Assembly: GCF_003957295.1 (NCBI RefSeq)
Contig: NZ_RQPJ01000005.1
Coordinates: 62,001 to 126,000, forward strand
Length of the DNA stretch: 64,000 nt
From: Arenibacter aquaticus
GTDB taxonomy: Bacteria > Bacteroidota > Bacteroidia > Flavobacteriales > Flavobacteriaceae
Direction of reading: 5' to 3'
Below, piece by piece: positions 52,409 through 61,265 of the stretch. Every line of letters starts with the position of its first letter. Positions within the stretch are counted from its first letter, which is position 1. Below the pieces are notes generated by a model. That model did no database searches, had not been told where the DNA came from, and worked only from the letters and a program-made list of their open reading frames with translations. The position numbers and the translations under genes are program-made.

Positions 52409-53092
52409 ATGAAAACATTGGTCATAATTGGTGGTAGTAAAGGAATAGGTTTGGCAATTGTACGGACAATGTTACCTACCCACAAGGTAATTAACATAAG
52501 TAGGTCCAGGCCAGAAGTTGAGCACAGTAACCTCACCCATTTCGATTGTGATATACTTCAGGACAATTTGCCAGACATATCCGCCATGGATACCCTGGTT
52601 TATTGTCCTGGCAGTATTAACCTTAAACCAATTGGCCAACTGAATCTGGAGGATTTTAGGGAAGATTTTGAAATTAATGTGTTGGGAGCAGTAAAGACCA
52701 TAAAAAAATACTTGGACGTCCTAAAGAAGGGTACTTCCCCTTCCCTGTTGCTCTTTAGTACGGTGGCTGCTAAATTGGGTATGCCCTACCATGCCAGTAT
52801 TGCTACGGCAAAATCGGCTGTGGAAGGCTTGGTAAAATCCTTGGGAGCAGAACTGGCCCCTACCCTTAGGGTAAATGCCATAGCCCCAACGGTAACCCAT
52901 ACGCAATTGGCCTCAAAATTGCTTCGTAATGATAAAATGATTGAAAATATAAAAGAACGGCATCCTTTAAAAAAATACCTGGATCCCCAAGAAGTAGCCC
53001 ATATGGCCCAGTTCCTAGTTTCAGAGAAAGCCTCCGCTATATCAGGACAGGTATTTGAAATGGATTGCGGTATTGTTAGCTTTAAAATTTGA
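52409..53092 (+). CDS. Atypical short-chain dehydrogenase without the YxxxK tyrosine
   Basis: A 227-residue SDR with the nucleotide-binding GGSKGIG (8-14) and the terminal SAISGQVFEMDCG. The catalytic Ser117 and Lys135 remain, but the Tyr normally four residues before the Lys is Ile131 (motif Y-H-A-S-I-A-T-A-K, 127-135). His128 and Ser130 are conserved in this subfamily. Normal SDR chemistry is doubtful; it may be a different active site or a regulatory subunit. It is 10 bp after the 76-residue gene in the folE operon. Confidence 0.85.
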   Translation: MKTLVIIGGSKGIGLAIVRTMLPTHKVINISRSRPEVEHSNLTHFDCDILQDNLPDISAMDTLVYCPGSINLKPIGQLNLEDFREDFEINVLGAVKTIKKYLDVLKKGTSPSLLLFSTVAAKLGMPYHASIATAKSAVEGLVKSLGAELAPTLRVNAIAPTVTHTQLASKLLRNDKMIENIKERHPLKKYLDPQEVAHMAQFLVSEKASAISGQVFEMDCGIVSFKI

Positions 53093-53462
53093 GGTCATAG
53101 TGGCAATACTCAAATGGGATGTTGCCAATTGGCTAAACTAACAACAATACTTCTATTTTATTGAAAGCATATTTTTAAAATTACTTCCCAAAACTTTTAC
53201 CTCATTGGAGGGGAACAAAGCAATAATAAGTTAAATTAACACCTATATTGGCCGCGTTGTTTATTGTATTTGAACTACTTTTGTCTTTTATAAAAAAAGA
53301 GAAAATAGTATTCCGACCAATCGGAGAATCGAGGTCACACCTTACTCCATTTAAATGCACTAAAAACTCCCCCTAATACCAAATAAGAAATAGCTCAGGG
53401 TAACATCTTTGCTGTTTATATATGTTTAACCTGAGAGCAAATTCTTACTAAACCATAAGAAA
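53093..53462. other. Intergenic region, 370 bp, no gene seen
   Basis: AT-rich spacer upstream of a PAS kinase gene. I see a weak inverted repeat GACC...GGTC near 53316-53336 and no convincing reading frame or terminator. Confidence 0.5.
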
Positions 53463-56132
53463 TTGAACAAGCCTAAGAGCAACCGGAAAGTACAGGAAGA
53501 ATACAACAAAATCTTTATTGAGCAGGCGCCAACGGCCATTGCCATGCTTGATAACGATATGAAGTACATTGCCGTCTCGCAACGCTGGCTAAAGGATTAT
53601 AAATTGGAGGGGCAGAAAATTATTGGTCGCTCGCACTACGAAATCTTCCCCGAAATAGGGGATGATTGGAAAGAGAACCATAAGAAATGCTTACAAGGCG
53701 AAATAAATAAATGCGATGAAGCTCCCTTTAGGCGGGCTGACGGTTCTGTACAATGGATTTATTGGGATGTGCGCCCCTGGTATATTACTGATGGTAGTAT
53801 AGGCGGGCTCATTATGCACACTGGTGATATTACACACTTAAAGGAAAAAGACCTAGAAAAAAGCAGGATAGAAGCCATCTTGGAAAAGACCAATGAGGTT
53901 GCCCGTATAGGGACCTGGGAATTTAACATAATAAAAAATGAAATCTTCTGGAGTAAAATAATTAAGGAAATACACGAAGTACCCGAAGATTACAAACCAA
54001 ATTTTGAGGAGTGTCTACTATTTTTCAAGGAAGGGGAGAGCCGTGAAAAAGCAGTTAACGCCACCAACAATGCATTAACCAAGGGTACCCCCTTTGATCT
54101 GGAATTGGAAATAGTAACCGCAAAAGGCAATAGTCGATGGGTACGGGCCATAGGAAAATCAGAGACTACTGAAGGTAAAACTAATAGACTCTTTGGGATC
54201 TTTCAGGATATCAGCAAAATTAAGCTTTCTGAATTGGCACTGGATAGGGCGCATTCCGAATTAAAAGCCATTTTTAATTCCCGGTCCATAGCCATTATCT
54301 CTACCGATAAGGATGGCATTATTAAAAACTTTAATCGGGGAGCCGAAGCATTATTGGGATATAAAGCCAATGAAGTAATAGGTGTAAAAAAACCCAGTGT
54401 ATACCTTCTGGAGGAAGAAGTTAAAAAATTCACAAAAGATATAGCAGAGTCATTTGGAAAAAACGCAGCTAACTTTAACCACTATTCAGACCTAGCCGGT
54501 CGGGAATTAAACGATACCAGGGAATGGACCTACATAAGAAAAGACGGTTCCACCTTTCCTGCCCTCTGTACCCTGTCTGCCATTAAAAACAGTGAAGGCC
54601 AAAACGAAGGTTTTATAGCGGTATCAACCAATATTTCCGAGATTAAAAAAGTAGAAAACGAACTACTGCGGAAAAACCAAATGCTGAATGTGGCCGAGAA
54701 AATAACCATGATGGGAAATTGGCAGTGGGATACCATTACCAATGTGGTTAAATGGTCCAAAAACCTTTATTCCATTTTTGAATTGGATGAAAGTCAGGAG
54801 GAATTGACCTATGACACCTATTTTAGTTTTGTACACCCAGATGACCAAAAAGACGTAACAACCATTGTACAGCAATCCATTAAAGATAAAAAATTCCACG
54901 ACTTTATTCACCGTATCATAACCAAAACGGGAAAAACAAAAACAGTTCAACTTCTTGCTGAAATAATTACCAATGACCAAGGAGAAGTCATAGAGATGAT
55001 TGGTACCTGCCAAGATGTAACAGAGCAAAAGATGGCAGAAAAGAAATTTAGGGGCCTTTTGGAATCTGCCCCGGATGCCATAGTCATCGTTAATGCGACA
55101 GGAAAAATACAGCTCATTAACAAACAGGCAGAAAAATTATTTGGGTACCAAACGGAAGAATTACACAATAAACCGGTAGAAATCCTTATTCCAGCAAGGT
55201 TTACGACCAAACATACAGATGATCGCAAACGTTTTTTCCTCACTCCAAAGACAAGGATAATGGGAGAAGGTAAAGAATTGTACGGCCTGAAAAAAAATGG
55301 AAAGGAAATACCCGTTCAGATAAGTTTGAGTCCCCTTCATACCGAAGAAGGGCTATTGGTATCGGCCGCGATACGAGATATTACCAAACAGAAATTGGCC
55401 GAGCAAAAAATTATTGAGTCCAAAGAAAACTTGGAGATCATTGCCGAAAAACTAAGGCACCAAAATAAACAACTTGCAGACTTCACCCATATCACTTCCC
55501 ACAACCTACGTGCGCCGGTAAGCAACCTAAATGCTCTGCTATCCCTATACAAAGAAGGAACAAATGAAGTGGACAAAAACGATTTGTTCAACAAATTTGA
55601 AACTGTAATCCACCATCTTACCTCTACTCTGAACACCCTTATGCTGGCCTTGAAAATAGAAAGTGAGGATTTAGAGGAAGATTTGGAAACTATTCGTTTT
55701 GAGGACATCCTACATAAAACAAAAGAAATTCTAAGCGGTGAGATTATAAATTCAGGCAGCGTGATAGATAGTGATTTCTCCAAATGTCCAAAAATTAAAT
55801 ATAAAAGGATATATTTAGAGAGTATTTTCCTAAATCTAATTGGCAATGCCATTAAATATAGATCACATTTGCGTACTCCTGAAATATGTATCGAATCGGC
55901 CCTAACCGATGAAGGAAAAGCTGTTTTAACATTTAAAGACAACGGCTTGGGAATTGACTTGGAAAGACACGGACATAAATTATTTGGTCTAAACAAAGTA
56001 TTCCACAGACACCCTGATGCCAAGGGTGTTGGATTATTTTTAACCAAAACACAAATTAAAGCAATGGGTGGCCATATTTCGGCAACCAGTAAAGTAGATG
56101 AGGGAACAACCTTCACCATAAATTTTAATTAA
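53463..56132 (+). CDS. Soluble multi-PAS sensor histidine kinase
   Basis: An 889-residue kinase; I take the TTG at 53463 (reads MNKPKSNRKVQEEYNK) as the start because the coding character and first PAS domain begin there. Five PAS-like modules are visible (about 15-130, 135-255, 265-400, 405-520 and 535-650), several with PAC segments (GIFQDISKI, AVSTNISEI, GTCQDVTEQ). The phosphoacceptor His680 is in ITSHNLRAPVSNL, the S-H-N variant of the H box, followed by the ATPase domain (NLIGNAIKYR, DNGLGI, GVGLFLTKTQ). No transmembrane helix is present. It is followed 6 bp on by a response regulator. The signal is unknown. Confidence 0.92.
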   Translation: MNKPKSNRKVQEEYNKIFIEQAPTAIAMLDNDMKYIAVSQRWLKDYKLEGQKIIGRSHYEIFPEIGDDWKENHKKCLQGEINKCDEAPFRRADGSVQWIYWDVRPWYITDGSIGGLIMHTGDITHLKEKDLEKSRIEAILEKTNEVARIGTWEFNIIKNEIFWSKIIKEIHEVPEDYKPNFEECLLFFKEGESREKAVNATNNALTKGTPFDLELEIVTAKGNSRWVRAIGKSETTEGKTNRLFGIFQDISKIKLSELALDRAHSELKAIFNSRSIAIISTDKDGIIKNFNRGAEALLGYKANEVIGVKKPSVYLLEEEVKKFTKDIAESFGKNAANFNHYSDLAGRELNDTREWTYIRKDGSTFPALCTLSAIKNSEGQNEGFIAVSTNISEIKKVENELLRKNQMLNVAEKITMMGNWQWDTITNVVKWSKNLYSIFELDESQEELTYDTYFSFVHPDDQKDVTTIVQQSIKDKKFHDFIHRIITKTGKTKTVQLLAEIITNDQGEVIEMIGTCQDVTEQKMAEKKFRGLLESAPDAIVIVNATGKIQLINKQAEKLFGYQTEELHNKPVEILIPARFTTKHTDDRKRFFLTPKTRIMGEGKELYGLKKNGKEIPVQISLSPLHTEEGLLVSAAIRDITKQKLAEQKIIESKENLEIIAEKLRHQNKQLADFTHITSHNLRAPVSNLNALLSLYKEGTNEVDKNDLFNKFETVIHHLTSTLNTLMLALKIESEDLEEDLETIRFEDILHKTKEILSGEIINSGSVIDSDFSKCPKIKYKRIYLESIFLNLIGNAIKYRSHLRTPEICIESALTDEGKAVLTFKDNGLGIDLERHGHKLFGLNKVFHRHPDAKGVGLFLTKTQIKAMGGHISATSKVDEGTTFTINFN

Positions 56133-56138
56133 CACAAT

Positions 56139-56540
56139 ATGCGTACACTAACCAAAATATGTATTGTTGATGATGACGACATTTATAGATTTACTATAGA
56201 AAGAACATTGGAATCACTAGAGTATTCTACAAAGACCATGGCCTTCTCGGATGGGGAACAGGCCATTAACTTTATATCGGACCATCTTAACGAAGATGCT
56301 GAACTTCCAGATATTATCTTCTTGGATATAGACATGCCCGTTATGGATGGATTTCAGTTTATGGAGGAATATGAAAAAATTAAATCCAATGTAAGTAAAG
56401 ACATGATTATCTATATGGTGTCTTCCTCCTTGGACCCCGTAGATATTGACAGCGCTAAAAAAATATCCTCAATTTCGGATTATATAGTTAAACCCATAAG
56501 TTCTGACCGATTAAAATCCATATTGGAAAATTTAAACTAA
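56139..56540 (+). CDS. Response regulator, receiver only
   Basis: A 133-residue receiver with acidic pocket (DDDD, 11-14), phosphoacceptor Asp63 (FLDIDMP) and KPISSD. It has no output domain and is 6 bp after the kinase at 53463, so it is the natural partner. Confidence 0.93.
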   Translation: MRTLTKICIVDDDDIYRFTIERTLESLEYSTKTMAFSDGEQAINFISDHLNEDAELPDIIFLDIDMPVMDGFQFMEEYEKIKSNVSKDMIIYMVSSSLDPVDIDSAKKISSISDYIVKPISSDRLKSILENLN

Positions 56541-56811
56541 ACCTCTTTAATAGTCTATACCATAATTCTTTTACCCTAAAAAAATCACGGCCATAACAGT
56601 GGGACAGATGATTGGAATTACAGGCCAAGTTATGACAACTTTATGCCAATGGTCAATCTACTTCAACAACAGATTGAGGTTGTGAACAACCAGCCTACAC
56701 TATCATAGGATTAGGGTAGGCTATGCCCTGCCAATACACTAAAAAATACAATAGGCAACCAGGAAACTCCTATTTAGCTGGCCCTGCATTCATATTGGCC
56801 ACTACCCACCT
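56541..56811. other. Intergenic region, no gene seen
   Basis: Convergent spacer between the response regulator and hxlA. No gene is apparent. The terminator for hxlAB lies at its right end. Confidence 0.5.
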
Positions 56812-56846
56812 ATAAAAATCCCCATAAAACTTAAATTTATGGGGAT
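56812..56846 (-). terminator. Intrinsic terminator of the hxlBA operon
   Basis: Inverted repeat ATCCCCATAAA (56818-56828) / TTTATGGGGAT (56836-56846), loop seven bases. On the minus strand the stem is followed by a run of T (complement of 56814-56818). It lies about 40 bp beyond the hxlA stop. Confidence 0.85.
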
Positions 56847-56886
56847 ATCACCTTCAATATGAAGTAATTGCTTAAACTAAAAATTC

Positions 56887-57516
56887 TTATGCATTTAATA
56901 GTGCTTTTAATTCCTTAGCTGCTTCGGCAGGATCCTTGGCCCCATAAATGGCCGCTCCAGCAACCGCCACGGTTACCCCAGATTGTTTTACGGCAGTAAT
57001 ACTACCACTATTAACGCCACCAGCAATAGATACGGGAACTCCAGCCCTTTTAGCCTCATCTATTAGAACTTGTATGGAATATCCAGCCTCTGCCTGTTCG
57101 TCCAAACCGGCATGCAATTCTACAAATTCGGCACCCAGGGAAATGGCTTCCTGTGCTCGTTTTACTCTATCCTTTACACCTATAGTATCAACCACAACTC
57201 CTTTCCCATGGGCCAACGCAGATTTTACTGCTCCAGCAATGGTTGAATCGCCCGTAGTGCCTAAAATGGTGATGTAGTCCGCTCCGGCCCCAAAAGCCAT
57301 ATCGGCTTCCAATTCCCCGGCATCGGCCGTTTTAAAATCGGCCAAAACCAGCTTATCAGGAAAGGCCTCTTTCATTTTTCTAATTCCGGATAAGCCTTCA
57401 CTTTTAATAAGTGGGGTTCCTAATTCTATTATGTCTATGTAGGGTGCCACTTTTGTTGCCAATGCAATGGCATCTTCTATTTTTAATAAATCGATTGCTA
57501 CTTGTAATTTAGCCAT
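56887..57516 (-). CDS. hxlA: 3-hexulose-6-phosphate synthase
   Basis: A 209-residue TIM-barrel enzyme of the OMP-decarboxylase superfamily. It condenses formaldehyde with ribulose 5-phosphate to give hexulose 6-phosphate. The core LVLADFKTADAGELEADMAFGAGADYITILG carries the DxK-type active-site motif of the HPS/KGPDC group, and KGVVVDTIGV, VELHAGLDEQA and VPVSIAGGVN follow. It is the second gene of a two-gene operon with the isomerase 52 bp upstream. Together they make the ribulose monophosphate route, used here for formaldehyde fixation or detoxification, or in reverse for pentose supply. Confidence 0.93.
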   Translation of the reverse strand: MAKLQVAIDLLKIEDAIALATKVAPYIDIIELGTPLIKSEGLSGIRKMKEAFPDKLVLADFKTADAGELEADMAFGAGADYITILGTTGDSTIAGAVKSALAHGKGVVVDTIGVKDRVKRAQEAISLGAEFVELHAGLDEQAEAGYSIQVLIDEAKRAGVPVSIAGGVNSGSITAVKQSGVTVAVAGAAIYGAKDPAEAAKELKALLNA

Positions 57517-57568
57517 AGTATTCTATTTAGATTAATTTATATTTATGAAATGTTATAATTTGCTTTTG

Positions 57569-58153
57569 CTATTCCATGTTGGCATGACGTTTCCATAATT
57601 CAGATGCCTCACTGCCATCCGTTTCCCATAAAGTTTGTATTAGGGCGTCCAAAACCAACAGCAGGGATTGCTCAAAAAGACTACCGGCATATTGTTTGGA
57701 AATATCCTCATCACGTTCCTGTTTCTGGGCTGCAGGAATAATCACAGAATAATTGGCCGTGGTCCCTAAGGGAGAATTGCCATCGGTAGTAAAGCACAGT
57801 ACTTTGGCCCCCACTTTTCTGGCCGTTTCTGCAGCTTTTACAATTCCGCTTGTTGTCCCTGAACCAGACCCGGCCATAAGAAAATCTCCTGCACTTATTG
57901 CAGGGGTGGTGGTCTCCCCTACCACATATACCTTGTACCCAAGGTGCATCAATCGCATAGCGCCGGCCTTCATCATAAGCCCAGTACGCCCCGCACCCAT
58001 TACAAAAATAGTTCCGGTCTTGGTCAGCGATGTTAGCATAATGGCAATTTCCTTATATTCAATAGCACCTATTGTTCTTTGGTTCTCTTCCATAATGGTA
58101 TTGATTGCTCTTTCAATACCCTGGGCCAGCTTATTTGCAGCTATAACGTTCAT
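57569..58153 (-). CDS. hxlB: 6-phospho-3-hexuloisomerase
   Basis: A 194-residue SIS-domain sugar isomerase that converts hexulose 6-phosphate to fructose 6-phosphate. The SIS core is intact: IFVMGAGRTGLMMKAGAMRLMHLGYKVYVVGETTTPAI, then GSGSGTTSGIVKAAETARKVGAKVLCFTTDGNSPLG. Its partner synthase is the next gene. The C-terminal segment SLFEQSLLLVLDALI is typical. The divergent AraC gene at 58382 and direct repeats in between suggest induction by a substrate of the pathway. Confidence 0.93.
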   Translation of the reverse strand: MNVIAANKLAQGIERAINTIMEENQRTIGAIEYKEIAIMLTSLTKTGTIFVMGAGRTGLMMKAGAMRLMHLGYKVYVVGETTTPAISAGDFLMAGSGSGTTSGIVKAAETARKVGAKVLCFTTDGNSPLGTTANYSVIIPAAQKQERDEDISKQYAGSLFEQSLLLVLDALIQTLWETDGSEASELWKRHANME

Positions 58154-58247
58154 AGACTATTTAACTTGAAACTTTTATACGATCAAAATTCTGTGGCAAA
58201 GATAAGCTGGCAGTGCATCAAGGAACTTATACTATTTGATAGATATA

Positions 58248-58311
58248 TGGTACAATTTGCCCTTATGAATTAAATTGATGGTGTTATTCACTATTTTTGT
58301 GGTATAATTTG
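58248..58311. promoter_or_regulatory. Direct repeats between hxlB and the AraC gene
   Basis: TGGTACAATTTG (58248-58259) and TGGTATAATTTG (58300-58311) are identical at 11 of 12 positions and start 52 bp apart, about five helical turns. Direct repeats at whole-turn spacing are the usual form of AraC-family sites, and a member is encoded next door. Confidence 0.5.
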
Positions 58312-58381
58312 GAAACAGGCTCTTAAATGATTGGTTTTAACTTTTTAAATCCCTCCTGCCTGGAATCAATACATCAAATTT

Positions 58382-59224
58382 ATGCTTAGTAACGAGGTAT
58401 TATATATTAGGGATTTAGGAAATTGTCCTCCCGCTTATTTAAATGACCCGGCAAGGCGGGACTTTTTTGAGATCGTTTGGTTGCGAAACGAAGAAGCGTT
58501 ACATGTTCCACAACATGATTTTCAGACCTTAAAGGGAAATTGGATTTATTTGATTCCCCCCTATAGAGTACATCAATTAAACAAATCCGGCAAAAATGGC
58601 GTTCTAATTTCCTTTAAACAGGAATTATTGGAGGGGGATCTAAAAGAGTTCTTATTGGACGTCTTTAGGATATTCAATATTCAGGGGGAGTTTTCCTGTT
58701 TACAGGTAGACGAAAACAGCTCCAATACCTTGGTTGCCGTATTTAAGTTGCTCCAGGATGAGTACAATCAAAAGACCATCAATCTCATTATGATGAAAGC
58801 TCTCCTAAAGGTCTTCCTACTAAAATTGATACAACTGAAGGAACAGCACTTTACCTTGCAGGATATTAATGAAAAGCGAGTGTACGAGTTTATGCTACTA
58901 CTAGAAATGAACTATCAAGAAGAACGAAACGCCAAGTTTTATGCCGAGAAATTGGGAATTAGCGCCAAACGATTAAATCAAATATTAAAAGAAAAATTGA
59001 GTAAAACAGCTGTGCAGATAATCCATGACCGTTTAATTCTGGAAGCAAAACGACAAATGATCCACAGCGAATATACGATTAAGGAAATAGCCTATAACTT
59101 AGGATTTAAAGACCACTCCTACTTCAGTCGCTTTTTTAGAACCCATGCAGGACAAACGCCAATAGCGTTCCAGAATAAGGCAAAAGAGCATGTTGCAACA
59201 CATGATAATACCTTGTACAGTTAG
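58382..59224 (+). CDS. AraC-family regulator, divergent from hxlBA
   Basis: A 280-residue AraC protein. An N-terminal cupin-like domain (about 15-130, FEIVWLRNEEALHVPQHDFQTLKGNWIYLIPPYRVHQL) is followed by the double helix-turn-helix at about 185-270 (AKFYAEKLGISAKRLNQILKEKLSKTAVQII, then YTIKEIAYNLGFKDHSYFSRFFRTHAGQTPIAF). It is divergent from the hxlBA operon with a 228-bp shared control region that contains the direct repeats, so control of formaldehyde metabolism is the likely role. Ligand unknown. Confidence 0.9.
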   Translation: MLSNEVLYIRDLGNCPPAYLNDPARRDFFEIVWLRNEEALHVPQHDFQTLKGNWIYLIPPYRVHQLNKSGKNGVLISFKQELLEGDLKEFLLDVFRIFNIQGEFSCLQVDENSSNTLVAVFKLLQDEYNQKTINLIMMKALLKVFLLKLIQLKEQHFTLQDINEKRVYEFMLLLEMNYQEERNAKFYAEKLGISAKRLNQILKEKLSKTAVQIIHDRLILEAKRQMIHSEYTIKEIAYNLGFKDHSYFSRFFRTHAGQTPIAFQNKAKEHVATHDNTLYS

Positions 59225-59596
59225 TCTAACAAGCTAGGTACCCATGGGCACAGGGATGTAAAAAATACGGGATTTATAACATTTTGCACCGTCGCAAACT
59301 CAATAACGCCCAACTATGGATCTATCCTGAACCAATTAAGAAACACAAATGTATCCGTAGAATCTCATTGCCAACCTGCCTTCCGGAGGCCGGAATAAAG
59401 GCATTCCAGGAACAGTTCAGAGGCCTTAGAAACCCAGAATACAAGCTGTTTAGAGCAACGCAATACTTACATACATATCCGAATACCAAAAAAATGGACT
59501 TGGTCCATGATAATTTAATTTAAAAGTGGAAGTTAAGGATTGTATTTATAGATAAAATATTGCCAAATAAACTTAAGTATCCAACCAACAATGGCT
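59225..59596. other. Intergenic region, 372 bp, no gene supported
   Basis: Spacer between convergent genes. A frame with an in-frame TTG (59284-59523) exists but its product has no family likeness, no signal and unusual composition, so I reject it. No clear terminator. Confidence 0.5.
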
Positions 59597-60001
59597 CTAT
59601 ATACGGGAACAATCCCTACATGTGCCGGTTAAAACACAATTTACATTTTCAACCAAATATTCATCCGGAATGGTAAAATTAACTTCTACCGGCAGGCACT
59701 CGATAGTTTCGCATCTTAGACATCTAAAATGAAAATGATGACTAGGTTCTTTATTATCCTCACATTTCACACATAAGGCAAAATATTGTTTGCCATCCTC
59801 CGCAACCACCCTATGTACAATGCCGTCGTCGCAAAAACGGTTCAAAACACGATAGATAGTAGCCCTATTGATATCAATGTCTATCTTCTGCTCAATGGCA
59901 TCTTGACTCATCGCTTTCCCGGTCTTTGACAATACCTCCAAAACAGCTTCTTTGGTAGGCGTATTCCTTCTTTTTTTCACATTAACGCGATTTGTTCGCA
60001 A
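59597..60001 (-). CDS. Fur-family metalloregulator
   Basis: A 134-residue Fur/Zur/PerR-type repressor. The winged helix (about 15-75, LSKTGKAMSQDAIEQKIDIDINRATIYRVLNRFCDDGIVHRV) is followed by the metal domain with HHFHFRCLRCETIEC and a terminal TGTCRDC, giving the CxxC-type structural zinc pairs. The first codon may be TTG at 60001 or GTG at 59980; the upstream part overlaps operator repeats. The co-occurrence with a MerC-like gene and a TonB receptor suggests zinc or iron, and a Zur role is a reasonable guess, but the metal cannot be settled from sequence. Confidence 0.88.
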   Translation of the reverse strand: MRTNRVNVKKRRNTPTKEAVLEVLSKTGKAMSQDAIEQKIDIDINRATIYRVLNRFCDDGIVHRVVAEDGKQYFALCVKCEDNKEPSHHFHFRCLRCETIECLPVEVNFTIPDEYLVENVNCVLTGTCRDCSRI

Positions 60002-60080
60002 TTATTTATTGCGATTGTATTGCAATATTACAAAATAAAGATATATTTGCAAGGCAAACTAATGCGACACCATTGCATTA
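59987..60080. promoter_or_regulatory. Repeated operator region between the Fur-family gene and the oxidoreductase
   Basis: Two direct repeats, GCGATTTGTTCGCAAT (59987-60002) and GCGATTGTATTGCAAT (60011-60026), 24 bp apart, match at 12 of 16. A palindrome CGCAAT-TATTT-ATTGCG spans 59997-60013, and a third, TAATGC-N9-GCATTA, spans 60060-60080 and resembles the first two. They sit in the divergent promoter region, where autoregulation by the Fur-family protein is likely. Confidence 0.6.
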
Positions 60081-60092
60081 AAATTTAAAGTT

Positions 60093-60998
60093 ATGGAGAA
60101 TCAAGCTTTTGAAGTGATCATTATTGGTGGAAGTTATGCGGGCCTTTCTGCGGCATTAAGTCTTGGTAGATCTTTGCGAAAAGTACTTGTTATAGACAGT
60201 GGCAAAGCATGTAACCAACAAACACCGCATTCCCATAACTTCCTAACTCAAGATGGCAAGACACCCAAAGAAATCTCGCTCATTGCCAAACAGCAAGTAA
60301 CCCAATACAACACCGTTTCTTTTTTAAATGACCTTGCTGTACATGGGCAAAAAACACCTATTGGTTTTGATATTCAAACACAATCTGACCGAGTCTTTTC
60401 TGCAAAAAAAATAATTCTTGCCACAGGAATTAAGGACATAATGCCCAATATAAAAGGATTTTCCGAATGCTGGGGAATAAGTATGATACATTGTCCTTAT
60501 TGTCATGGCTACGAATACAAAAAAGCAAAAACAGCCCTCTTAGCAAATGGAGAAAGAACATATCACATGGCTAGTTTGATAAACAACCTCACCAAGGATT
60601 TAACCATTTTGACCAATGGCCCCATGGATTTCAATGAGCAGCAATTAAAAAAACTAAAAACCAATTCTATTGAGATAAATGAAAAGGAAATTTCAGAAAT
60701 TGAACACAAAAATGGTCATTTGCATAAAATAGTTTTTAAAGATGGTAGTAAAGAAAGATTCCTTGCCGCCTATGGGCCTCTTCCTTTTGAACAACAAACT
60801 TCCATTCCTTTGGAACTAGGTTGTGAATTAACAGAGGACGGTCATATCAAAGCAGATTATCTCCAGCAAACTACCGTCCAAGATGTTTTTGCCTGTGGGG
60901 ACAATTCCAGCCCTATGAGATCAATAGCCCATGCTGTAGCCACCGGAAATATTGCGGGTGCCATGGTCAATAAAGTATTATCCGAAAAACAATTTTAA
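60093..60998 (+). CDS. Thioredoxin-reductase-like FAD/NAD(P)H oxidoreductase
   Basis: A 301-residue two-domain flavoprotein. The N-terminal FAD motif is IIIGGSYAGLSAALSLGR (9-26), the redox motif C134-P-Y-C137 is in IHCPYCHGYE, and a C-terminal FAD motif has CGDNSSPMRSIAHAVATGNIAGAMV. It is like thioredoxin reductases and ferredoxin-like FAD reductases, but the CPYC pair followed by HGYE also occurs in metal- or sulfur-related members. It is divergent from the Fur-family gene over the shared operator region, so metal control is likely. The exact electron acceptor is unknown. Confidence 0.88.
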   Translation: MENQAFEVIIIGGSYAGLSAALSLGRSLRKVLVIDSGKACNQQTPHSHNFLTQDGKTPKEISLIAKQQVTQYNTVSFLNDLAVHGQKTPIGFDIQTQSDRVFSAKKIILATGIKDIMPNIKGFSECWGISMIHCPYCHGYEYKKAKTALLANGERTYHMASLINNLTKDLTILTNGPMDFNEQQLKKLKTNSIEINEKEISEIEHKNGHLHKIVFKDGSKERFLAAYGPLPFEQQTSIPLELGCELTEDGHIKADYLQQTTVQDVFACGDNSSPMRSIAHAVATGNIAGAMVNKVLSEKQF

Positions 60999-61265
60999 AC
61001 AAGTTTTAATGTGTTTTACCTTTTCACGGCAAAGATCCCAAATGAAATTCTGGCAATTGTTGGCACTGCAACCCTTGAGAATAACTATTCAGGATTAAAA
61101 ATTAGTATCAACCTAGAACCTAAAATTATTCACTACCCCGTAAACTCAAAATATATTGGGTTAAAATAGAAAGAATGCAAGTCAAGGGTTTTAAGATATT
61201 GGCTCATAATCCAATTTAAACATGGATATGCCAAAAGATAAATTACACTCCAAACAAATCACTAA

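Noticed and set aside
59284-59523. Open frame of 79 codons beginning with TTG
   Set aside because: No family resemblance, no signal peptide and atypical composition; likely chance in a spacer.
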